Translations under genes and position numbers: made by a program
The notes under the pieces: generated by a model
Seen by the model: the letters and a program-made list of their open reading frames with translations, nothing else
Told to the model about the DNA's origin: nothing
Database searches by the model: none
Assembly (NCBI GenBank): GCA_036554605.1
Contig: DATBMY010000203.1
Location: 1-29,431 of the forward strand
From: DATBMY01 sp036554605
GTDB lineage: Bacteria > Acidobacteriota > Blastocatellia > UBA7656
Direction: 5' to 3'
DNA length: 29,431 nucleotides
Part shown: positions 7,657 through 13,709 of the stretch, piece after piece
Layout: each line of letters opens with the position of its first letter
Position numbering within the stretch: the first letter of the stretch is position 1

Positions 7657-7684
7657 ATTATGAACGCTTTCTCGGGCCAGTCAA
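7657..7684 (-). promoter_or_regulatory. Sigma70-like promoter for the Fic-like gene
   Basis: On the minus strand, TTGACT (7679-7684) and CATAAT (7657-7662) are separated by 16 bases, each matching the consensus at five of six positions. The start codon lies only about 10 bases after the -10 box, which predicts an almost leaderless transcript. This fits the absence of a ribosome binding site. Confidence 0.5.
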
Positions 7685-7724
7685 TCTATCTCGCTTGACA
7701 CGCCCCCCACCCGCACGTGACACT

Positions 7725-7752
7725 TTGATGCTTAAAGAATGCCGGTCATAAT
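7725..7752 (+). promoter_or_regulatory. Sigma70-like promoter for the aldolase/BMC genes
   Basis: TTGATG (7725-7730) and CATAAT (7747-7752) are separated by 16 bases. The aldolase ATG follows 12 bases after the -10 box, with no Shine-Dalgarno sequence between. The layout mirrors the minus-strand promoter at 7657-7684, with the same -10 sequence and the same spacer length. Confidence 0.4.
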
Positions 7753-7764
7753 TAAAACAGCCGT

Positions 7765-8598
7765 ATGCAAACAGAGCGAGAGACAAGGCAAGAGATAGTC
7801 GAGGTGGGCCGCATGATATACGAGCGCGGTTTCATTGCCGCGTCCGACGGCAATATAAGCGCGCGACTCGATGACGGCAGGTTCCTGACTACGCCGACGA
7901 TGGTCTGCAAGGGGCGAATGGCCGAGGATATGCTCGTGCTTGTCGACATTGACGGGCGCAAGCTCAGGCGTGACGAGCGCAATCCGTCCTCCGAGTTTTC
8001 GATGCACCGGGAGATTTACCAGCGCCGATCGGATGTTCACGCCATAGTTCACGCGCACCCGCCGTTCGGGACCGGCTTTGCCGTAGCCAACGTCGCGCTC
8101 GATAAGCCGCTGCTGTCGGAGGTTATACTGACGCTCGGCTGCGTTCCGCTCACGGCGTACGGCACGCCCTCGACCAGAGAGCTGTCGGACGCGCTCGCGC
8201 CTTTCATACCCCACCATGACGCGCTGTTGCTGGCAAACCACGGCGCGGTGACTTACGGCCCCAGCCTCGAATCGGCCTATTACCGTATGGAGACGCTCGA
8301 GCATTTTGCGAAGATCACCTTGATAGCGCGAATAGTCGGAAGGCCGAAGGAATTGCCGGCCGATGCGATTGAGAAGCTTCTCGACGTGCGCGAGCGCGCG
8401 GGCTACATGCCCGCCGAGGCGCGCAACTGCCAGGCATGCGGTTATCTTCAAGGGCATTCGGCAAGCTGTTCGGTAGGCTCGGCCGCGCGCTCTTTCTTGC
8501 CCGCTAACGGCGACGAGTCGGTGACGCTCACCCGCAAAGAGCTGACCGCGCTCATAACAGAGGCAGCGCGATTGATCGCGCGCGAGATGAAAGACTGA
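7765..8598 (+). CDS. Class II (zinc) aldolase with candidate microcompartment targeting tail
   Basis: A 277-residue class II aldolase/adducin-family enzyme, most like L-fuculose- or L-rhamnulose-phosphate aldolases. It has the phosphate-binding SDGNISAR (28-35), the acid E77 in SSEFSMH, and zinc ligands H96 and H98 in HAHPPFG with H159 in LLLANHGAV. The core ends near residue 220. It is followed by a Cys-containing segment (C222, C225, C235), a Gly/Ser/Pro-rich linker, and a terminal amphipathic helix, LTRKELTALITEAARLI (256 onward). A linker plus short terminal amphipathic helix is the usual form of a BMC encapsulation peptide. The BMC-H gene follows after 11 bp, supporting that reading. It cleaves a sugar phosphate to dihydroxyacetone phosphate and an aldehyde; the exact substrate is not decidable here. 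Confidence 0.87.
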   Translation: MQTERETRQEIVEVGRMIYERGFIAASDGNISARLDDGRFLTTPTMVCKGRMAEDMLVLVDIDGRKLRRDERNPSSEFSMHREIYQRRSDVHAIVHAHPPFGTGFAVANVALDKPLLSEVILTLGCVPLTAYGTPSTRELSDALAPFIPHHDALLLANHGAVTYGPSLESAYYRMETLEHFAKITLIARIVGRPKELPADAIEKLLDVRERAGYMPAEARNCQACGYLQGHSASCSVGSAARSFLPANGDESVTLTRKELTALITEAARLIAREMKD

Positions 8599-8609
8599 GA
8601 GGAGACTCT

Positions 8610-8897
8610 ATGGAAGCACTCGGGATGATTGAAACCAGGGGGCTGGTAGCGATGATCGAAGCGGCCGACGCGATGGTTAAGGCCGCAAACGTCACGCTGA
8701 TCGGCTCCGAGAAGATCGGAGCAGGGCTGGTCACCGCGATAGTGCGCGGCGACGTCGCCGCGGTTAAGGCCGCGACAGACGCCGGAGCGGCCGCGGCCCG
8801 CCGGGTGGGCGAGCTTGTGAGCGTTCACGTAATTCCGCGCCCGCATTCGGCCGTAGACGAGAACCTGCCCGTCACGTACGAAACACGCGAACAATAA
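8610..8897 (+). CDS. BMC-H microcompartment shell hexamer protein (PduA/EutM/CcmK family)
   Basis: A 95-residue single BMC domain. MEALGMIETRGLVAMIEAAD is the canonical start, K24 sits in the conserved edge position (AMVKAAN), and the pore loop is KIGAGL (35-40) in SEKIGAGLVTAIVRGDVAAV. The C-terminal edge motif is VIPRPH (74-79). Such proteins assemble into cyclic hexamers that tile the facets of a protein shell and let metabolites through the central pore. GAGGAGA lies just upstream of ATG, and the start is 11 bp after the aldolase stop, so the two are surely co-transcribed. It is the only hexamer gene in the window; no BMC-T (tandem) gene is seen. Confidence 0.96.
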   Translation: MEALGMIETRGLVAMIEAADAMVKAANVTLIGSEKIGAGLVTAIVRGDVAAVKAATDAGAAAARRVGELVSVHVIPRPHSAVDENLPVTYETREQ

Positions 8898-8898
8898 A

Positions 8899-9010
8899 GC
8901 AGGGGCCAGGGGCCGGGAGTCAGGGATCAGAGAATCTGAAATCTGAAACAGCGGATATGAAACTCCAGATGTTCTGACCCCGACCCCCGACCACTGGCCA
9001 CTGGCAACTG
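8899..9010. repeat. Heptamer inverted repeat, junction BMC-H / BMC-P
   Basis: The element starts one base after the BMC-H stop. The left arm begins with repeated CAGGGGC heptamers and passes into TCTGAAA heptamers. The right arm read on the minus strand begins CAGTTGC, CAGTGGC and so on. An AT-richer core (about 8935-8970) separates them. It ends three bases before the BMC-P ATG. The arms are imperfectly complementary. About 40 bases of its left arm closely resemble the minus strand of the right arm of the next element (9284-9391), showing that they are one family. Confidence 0.8.
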
Positions 9011-9013
9011 ATT

Positions 9014-9283
9014 ATGATTCTAGCTCGAATTGTCGGAACCATAGTTGCGACGCGCAAAGACGACCGGCTTCATGGGCGCAAGCTCCTCATAGCTCGGCTC
9101 GTGGGCGTCGACGGCCAGGACGAAAAAGGCCACATCATCGCGGTTGATACCGTGGGAGCGGGGGCGCAGGAGACCGTCTTGATCGTCCAGGGAAGCTCCG
9201 CGCGCATGGCCTTTAGCTGTAAGGACTGCCCTGTCGACGCCGCCGTCGTCGGCATAGTCGATACTATAGAGGTCAGCAGGTAG
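9014..9283 (+). CDS. BMC-P microcompartment vertex protein (EutN/CcmL family)
   Basis: An 89-residue protein of normal length for this family. It starts MILARIVGTIVATRKDDRL, continues with LHGRKLLIARLV and IIAVDTVGAGAQETVLIVQG, and ends with PVDAAVVGIVDTIEV. Family members form pentamers that cap the vertices of the shell, so with the BMC-H protein both minimal shell components are present. No Shine-Dalgarno sequence precedes ATG: the right arm of the heptamer repeat runs to within a few bases of it, and the leader reads CTGGCAACTGATT. Translation may depend on coupling or on the repeat structure, which is inference. The 3' end merges with the next repeat right after the TAG stop. Confidence 0.95.
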   Translation: MILARIVGTIVATRKDDRLHGRKLLIARLVGVDGQDEKGHIIAVDTVGAGAQETVLIVQGSSARMAFSCKDCPVDAAVVGIVDTIEVSR

Positions 9284-9391
9284 TGATCAGGGGCCGGAAT
9301 ACAGAGGTCAGTGCAGCTGAGATTTTAAATCGGCCATTTCAAATTTCAGATTCTCTGATCCTGCCTCCCGGCCCCTGACCCCGACCCCTGA
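9284..9391. repeat. Heptamer inverted repeat, junction BMC-P / nadE
   Basis: It begins directly after the BMC-P TAG with TGATCAGGGGCCGG and ends with GACCCCTGATT directly before the nadE ATG at 9394. The right arm on the minus strand reads CAGGGGT, then degenerate copies, then TCTGAAA and TTTGAAA heptamers. The core near 9325-9345 is AT-rich and partly palindromic (ATTTTAAAT). Confidence 0.8.
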
Positions 9392-9393
9392 TT

Positions 9394-11133
9394 ATGAATA
9401 TCATTCGAGTAGCGATGGCGCAGATTAACCCGACGGTCGGCGACCTGGAGGGCAACGTCTCTCTGGTTCTCGATTACATCGAGCGAGCGCGGGGGGCGGG
9501 GGCCGACCTCGTCGCCTTCCCCGAGCTTGCGATTACGGGTTATCCGCCGGAAGACCTGCTGCTCAGGCCGCACTTCGTGCGCGCCAACCGTGAAGCGCTG
9601 CGCCGCGTAGTCGATGCATCAAAGGGAATGATAGTCGTGGTGGGGTTCATAGACACCGACGGCTCGGATATATATAACGCGGCGGCGGTCATAGTAGATG
9701 GTAAGCTCGTCGACTCTTATCACAAATCATTCTTGCCCAATTATGGCGTCTTCGACGAGGAGCGCTATTTTCAATCCGGGACGCGCGCGCCCGTCTATGT
9801 TTTCGGCGGCGTTCGCATAGGCGTCAACATCTGCGAAGATATATGGTATCCGGGCGCGCCCGCCAAGCTGCAGGCGCTGCTTGGCGACGCGCACATAATA
9901 GTCAACATATCCTCCTCGCCCTATCACGCGGGCAAGGTGAAAGACCGCGAGCGCATGCTCTGCACGCGAGCGGAAGATAACGCCGTCGCGCTCGTCTATT
10001 GCAATCTCTACGGCGGGCAGGATGAGCTGGTCTTTGATGGCAACAGCGTCATCATTAACGAAGGTGGCCAGGTCATAGCGCGAGGCCGTCCCTTCGCCGA
10101 TGACCTTATCGTGGCCGACATCGATGTGGAGCGCGTCTTTTCAGAGCGGCTGCACGACCCGCGCCGCCGCCGCGAACGCCTGCGCGTGGCTCCCGAATCG
10201 TCGATCTATATTATGGAGTTCGACCATGCGCTCGGGCCGGCCGCCAATCGGTCGCAACTTGAGGCACGGGTCGAGGAGCGGCTCGACGATGTGGCCGAAG
10301 TCTATATGGCGCTCGTTACCGGCACGCGCGATTACATCAGGAAAAACGGGTTCGATAAAGTCTACCTCGGCCTTTCGGGCGGCATTGACTCCGCGCTCAC
10401 TGCGGTGATTGCCGCCGAAGCCCTCGGCGCGGAAAACGTATTCTCAGTCTTTATGCCCACGCGGTACTCGTCCGGCGAGTCTGCCAGAGATGCGCGGCTG
10501 CTGGCCGAAAATCTCGGGATAGATTTTCAGGTCATCGAGATCGAAGAGAGTTTCGAGCAGTATAAGCGCATGCTCGCTTCGGCCTTCGAGGGGCTGCCCG
10601 AGGATACGACCGAAGAGAATATACAGGCGCGCATCCGCGGCAACATATTGATGGCGCTGTCGAACAAACTGCGCGGGCTGGTGCTTGCGACCGGTAACAA
10701 GAGCGAGATGAGCGTCGGTTATTCGACCCTTTACGGCGACATGGTCGGCGGGTTCTCCATGCTCAAGGACGTGCCGAAGACGCTCGTCTATAATCTGTCG
10801 GCTTACGTCAACTCTCGCGGGCCAAAAGCGGTGATACCGGAATACGTAATAAAGCGCGCGCCCTCGGCCGAGCTGCGCCCCGACCAGACGGATCAGGACA
10901 CGCTCCCGCCTTACGACATTCTCGATGCGATACTCGAAGCCTACATCGAAAAAGATATGAGCATTCAATCAATCATCGAGATGGGCTATAAGCCTGAAAC
11001 GGTCCGCTGGGTCGTAAAGGCGGTCGACACGGCCGAGTACAAGCGCAGGCAATCCGCGCCCGGAATTAAAATAACCCCGCGCGCGTTCGGCCGGGACCGC
11101 CGTATGCCGATCACCAATAAGTATCGCGGGTGA
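9394..11133 (+). CDS. nadE: Glutamine-dependent NAD+ synthetase
   Basis: A 579-residue two-domain enzyme. Residues 1 to about 270 are a nitrilase-type glutaminase with the Glu-Lys-Cys triad: E44 in AFPELAITGYPPEDL, K111 in SYHKSFLPNYGVFDE, and C147 in GVNICEDIW. Residues from about 300 onward are the ATP-pyrophosphatase synthetase, with the P-loop SGGIDS near 327 and the later motif LATGNKSEMSVGYSTLYGD. It converts deamido-NAD+ to NAD+ using glutamine-derived ammonia. The start codon touches the heptamer repeat and has no Shine-Dalgarno. It follows the microcompartment genes in the same direction with only the repeat between, and so may be transcribed with them. It converges with the DUF4349 gene, leaving 12 bp between stops. 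Confidence 0.97.
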   Translation: MNIIRVAMAQINPTVGDLEGNVSLVLDYIERARGAGADLVAFPELAITGYPPEDLLLRPHFVRANREALRRVVDASKGMIVVVGFIDTDGSDIYNAAAVIVDGKLVDSYHKSFLPNYGVFDEERYFQSGTRAPVYVFGGVRIGVNICEDIWYPGAPAKLQALLGDAHIIVNISSSPYHAGKVKDRERMLCTRAEDNAVALVYCNLYGGQDELVFDGNSVIINEGGQVIARGRPFADDLIVADIDVERVFSERLHDPRRRRERLRVAPESSIYIMEFDHALGPAANRSQLEARVEERLDDVAEVYMALVTGTRDYIRKNGFDKVYLGLSGGIDSALTAVIAAEALGAENVFSVFMPTRYSSGESARDARLLAENLGIDFQVIEIEESFEQYKRMLASAFEGLPEDTTEENIQARIRGNILMALSNKLRGLVLATGNKSEMSVGYSTLYGDMVGGFSMLKDVPKTLVYNLSAYVNSRGPKAVIPEYVIKRAPSAELRPDQTDQDTLPPYDILDAILEAYIEKDMSIQSIIEMGYKPETVRWVVKAVDTAEYKRRQSAPGIKITPRAFGRDRRMPITNKYRG

Positions 11134-11145
11134 AGCGCGCGAGCG

Positions 11146-12108
11146 TTACGGCTCGGTTTCCACAATCGAGGCGGGCTTTTTCTCCCAGGCGACGCGCCGT
11201 CGCACGAAACGATAAATTATCCACGCCGGTATGCCCAACAGAAGCGCCACCGGAACAAGCACGATCACAAGCCGTATGAACCCGAGGATGATCGCGGCCG
11301 CTACGTCGACGCTGTTGCCGAAGGCCTGCTTGACGCTGTCGCCGAACCCCGCGGTCGTCGCGGTGACTATGGGCGCGGGCGTCGCGAGCGTGACGGTGAT
11401 AGTCGAAAGCGACGCCTGGTTATCGAGGAAGCGGTGGCGGCCTTCGAGTCTCTCGATATCGGTCCGGACACTGGCTAGCTCGCGCTGCACGTTGAGCGCT
11501 TCTTCGACCTTTCTCGCCTGTTTCATGATCTCAAGGAACTGCGCTTCGAGCGCCTTCTGAGTCCGTATGCGAGCCTCAAGATCGAGATACTCTTCGGTAA
11601 CGTCCTGGCCCGTGACCTTTTCCTGAATGACGCGCTCGCCCACGGCGCGTATCTGTTCGAGCGCGCCCGAAAACTGCGTGGCGGGCACGCGGGCGACGAC
11701 CGTAAGCGTCTGTCCCGGCCTCGACTCCGAGCCGCTTGGGTTTTGTCTGAAATCGGAAGTGACGACGAAGCCGCCGTGCGCCTCCGCGATTGAAGTGATT
11801 CTCTGCTGCGCTTCAATGGGAGCCTGTGTTTCAAGCGCCAGCTCGCCGTTTCGTATTATCTTGCGGTTGATAGCTTCGGCGGCCATCCGCGCGCTTGTCG
11901 CCTGGTCGAGCGCGACGGTCTCTCCCGTGGCAGAAACCTGGGCGACGGTCGAGGCGGGCGCTTGCTGCACCGCGCTTGTGTTCGCGCTCATTCCCCGCTG
12001 GGCGCTGGATGGCCGCTGGCTGGCCACTTGCTGGTTGCCGGAATCCTCTCTGCCGCATGCGGGCAGCGCGAGCAGGGCAAGGATCAACAGGGCACGTTTG
12101 ATTCTCAT
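11146..12108 (-). CDS. DUF4349 lipoprotein
   Basis: A 320-residue protein beginning MRIKRALLILALLALPACG, a lipoprotein signal with lipobox LPAC and lipidated C18. A low-complexity Ser/Ala/Gln-rich stretch follows. The DUF4349 domain follows from about residue 80 to 290: INRKIIRNGELALET, AHGGFVVTSDFRQ, VVARVPATQFSGALEQI and GQDVTEEYLDLEARIRTQKA. A coiled-coil-prone segment lies at about 185-225. One transmembrane helix lies near 270-300 (IILGFIRLVIVLVPVALLLG), followed by an Arg-rich tail. The domain's function is unknown. ATG at 12108 is preferred over an upstream in-frame start because GGAGGTG lies at the right distance and the signal begins there. Confidence 0.9.
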   Translation of the reverse strand: MRIKRALLILALLALPACGREDSGNQQVASQRPSSAQRGMSANTSAVQQAPASTVAQVSATGETVALDQATSARMAAEAINRKIIRNGELALETQAPIEAQQRITSIAEAHGGFVVTSDFRQNPSGSESRPGQTLTVVARVPATQFSGALEQIRAVGERVIQEKVTGQDVTEEYLDLEARIRTQKALEAQFLEIMKQARKVEEALNVQRELASVRTDIERLEGRHRFLDNQASLSTITVTLATPAPIVTATTAGFGDSVKQAFGNSVDVAAAIILGFIRLVIVLVPVALLLGIPAWIIYRFVRRRVAWEKKPASIVETEP

Positions 12109-12187
12109 ACCACACCTCCGTTTTAATAGAACCCGTTTTTCTCTTCGTTGTTGCAAATAATCTGGCGCGGATACTTTGATGCGCGAT

Positions 12188-12217
12188 TTGACCCGGACGG
12201 CCACGCGGGCTTATCTT
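12188..12217 (+). promoter_or_regulatory. Possible sigma70-like promoter for the radical SAM gene
   Basis: TTGACC at 12188-12193 and TATCTT at 12212-12217 are 18 bases apart in the divergent gap between the DUF4349 and radical SAM genes. The -10 match is weak (four of six). Confidence 0.3.
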
Positions 12218-12255
12218 TTATTTAGCGCGTGTACTTCAAATCCGGTGTTCCCGCC

Positions 12256-13425
12256 ATGAGCTTTGTCACTTTAAAGAAACAAGTGCGCAAAAAAAGCAGC
12301 TCCATCAATCGCCGCTATCGCGAAGCCCGGTTCTTTGCAAAGGCGATGAAGTCGCCGCGCCATCCCATACTGGTTCAGCTTGTAGCCATCCGCCGTTGCA
12401 ACCTTGCCTGCGCATACTGCAACGAGTACGACAACTTCTCCGGTCCGGTCCCGCTCGAAGAGATGATCCGCCGCATAGATCATCTTGCGGCGCTCGGCTC
12501 GACCGCGATAACGCTCACGGGCGGCGAGCCGCTGCTTCACCCGGAGCTTGACGAGATTATACAGCGAATCCGCGGTCACGGGATAATGGCGGGAATCCTT
12601 ACAAACGGCTACCTGCTGACGGCCGACCGCATCGAGCGGCTGAACCGCGCCGGGCTCGATCACCTTCAGATAAGCGTCGACAACGTGCGGCCCGACGACG
12701 TGTCGAAAAAGAGCCTCAAGGTCCTCGATAAAAAACTGGTGCTGCTTGCCGGCAAAGCCGAGTTCGGCGTCAATATAAACTCGGTGCTCGGCAGCGAGAT
12801 ACCGAATCCGGAAGACGCGCTCGCGATCGCGCGCCGGGTGCGCGATCTCGGGCTCACCGGCTCGGTCGGCATAATTCACAATCACACCGGGCGGCTCAAG
12901 CCGCTTAACGACGAGCAGCGCCGCGTGTATGAAGAGATAGCGAAGCTCGACCGCCACCGCTTCAACAACTATGCCCTTTATAACAGCTTTCAGAGGAAGC
13001 TCATCGAGGCACGGCCGAACCACTGGCACTGCCGCGCGGGCAGCCGCTACCTGTACGTGTGCGAGGATGGGCTGGTCCACTACTGCTCGCAACAGCGAGG
13101 CTATCCGGCAATCCCGCTCAGCCAGTATTCAGAGCGCGACCTCGAGCGCGAGTTTGACACGATAAAGGGCTGCGAGCCCTTCTGCACCGTCACTTGTGTT
13201 CATCAAGTCGCTATGATCGACGCGTTTCGCGAGAACCCGCGCGTAATGTTGCTCAAGGCATTCCCGGAAAGACTGGCCGACGGTTCGCCCGCTCCGCGCC
13301 CCCTCGGCGTGAGGCTGCTTGAGCGGCTCTTTTTGTCTTCGAGCGCCGGGGGCAAGAGAGGCAAATCAGGGCGCTTGAAACGCATCGCGCGAAAGGCAGC
13401 GCTGCGGGCGCTCGGCGTAAAATAA
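12256..13425 (+). CDS. Radical SAM protein with SPASM/twitch-like C-terminal cysteines
   Basis: About 389 residues. The radical SAM cluster motif CNLACAYC supplies C48, C52 and C55, followed by the SAM-binding TGGEPLLHP (88-96) and ILTNGYLL. The core runs to about residue 215. The C-terminal part adds two cysteine groups, C259/C269/C277 (CRAGSRYLYVCEDGLVHYC) and C306/C310/C314 (CEPFCTVTC), as expected for an auxiliary Fe-S cluster of the SPASM/twitch type. Such proteins modify peptides or act as maturases; no precursor peptide gene is evident beside it. The start is uncertain: GTG at 12229 would add nine residues, and neither start has a clear ribosome site. The basic C-terminus (GKRGKSGRLKRIARK) could bind RNA or membrane. 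Confidence 0.88.
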   Translation: MSFVTLKKQVRKKSSSINRRYREARFFAKAMKSPRHPILVQLVAIRRCNLACAYCNEYDNFSGPVPLEEMIRRIDHLAALGSTAITLTGGEPLLHPELDEIIQRIRGHGIMAGILTNGYLLTADRIERLNRAGLDHLQISVDNVRPDDVSKKSLKVLDKKLVLLAGKAEFGVNINSVLGSEIPNPEDALAIARRVRDLGLTGSVGIIHNHTGRLKPLNDEQRRVYEEIAKLDRHRFNNYALYNSFQRKLIEARPNHWHCRAGSRYLYVCEDGLVHYCSQQRGYPAIPLSQYSERDLEREFDTIKGCEPFCTVTCVHQVAMIDAFRENPRVMLLKAFPERLADGSPAPRPLGVRLLERLFLSSSAGGKRGKSGRLKRIARKAALRALGVK

Positions 13426-13709
13426 CCGCCGGTTAATCAATAGCGTCCGGCCGGAAGATTACTGTTTGGGGCTCGCGAGAGCTGTGCTACCATTGCCGCG
13501 TAATTGGGCGGGGTAGCCCTCGTCCTACGTTACCTGCCCCTTATTGGCCATTCAATCAGGCGTGATAAGTGACGAGAAAGCCGGCGGTAGTTTGTGATTG
13601 ATGAAGTAGCATTCGAAAACTGAGATCGCATATTCGAAATACTTTGAACCGCTGCCATCACTCCTGTTATTTATCACGAACGCACGCCGGTTTCTTCGGG
13701 AGAATCAAG
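13426..13709. other. Intergenic region with a possible decayed inverted repeat
   Basis: No gene is seen here. An inverted 8-mer, CGTGATAA at 13561-13568 and TTATCACG at 13671-13678, bounds a segment about as long as the heptamer repeats (about 118 bp). The left side reads GTGATAA then GTGACGA, a heptamer tandem like that of the hairpin at 5361-5438. The rest of the arms pairs poorly, so this may be an eroded copy. A short hairpin motif GGCTCGCGAGAG at 13470-13481 also occurs at 2654-2665. Confidence 0.3.

Noticed and set aside
7695..7723. TTGACA at 7695-7700 as the aldolase promoter -35 box
   Set aside because: At 17 bases downstream the sequence is TGACAC, with no acceptable -10 box. The TTGATG/CATAAT pair fits better.
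8899..9391. Possible CRISPR-like array because of regular short repeats
   Set aside because: The units are seven bases, contiguous and degenerate, with no unique spacers and no cas genes; they form inverted arms instead.
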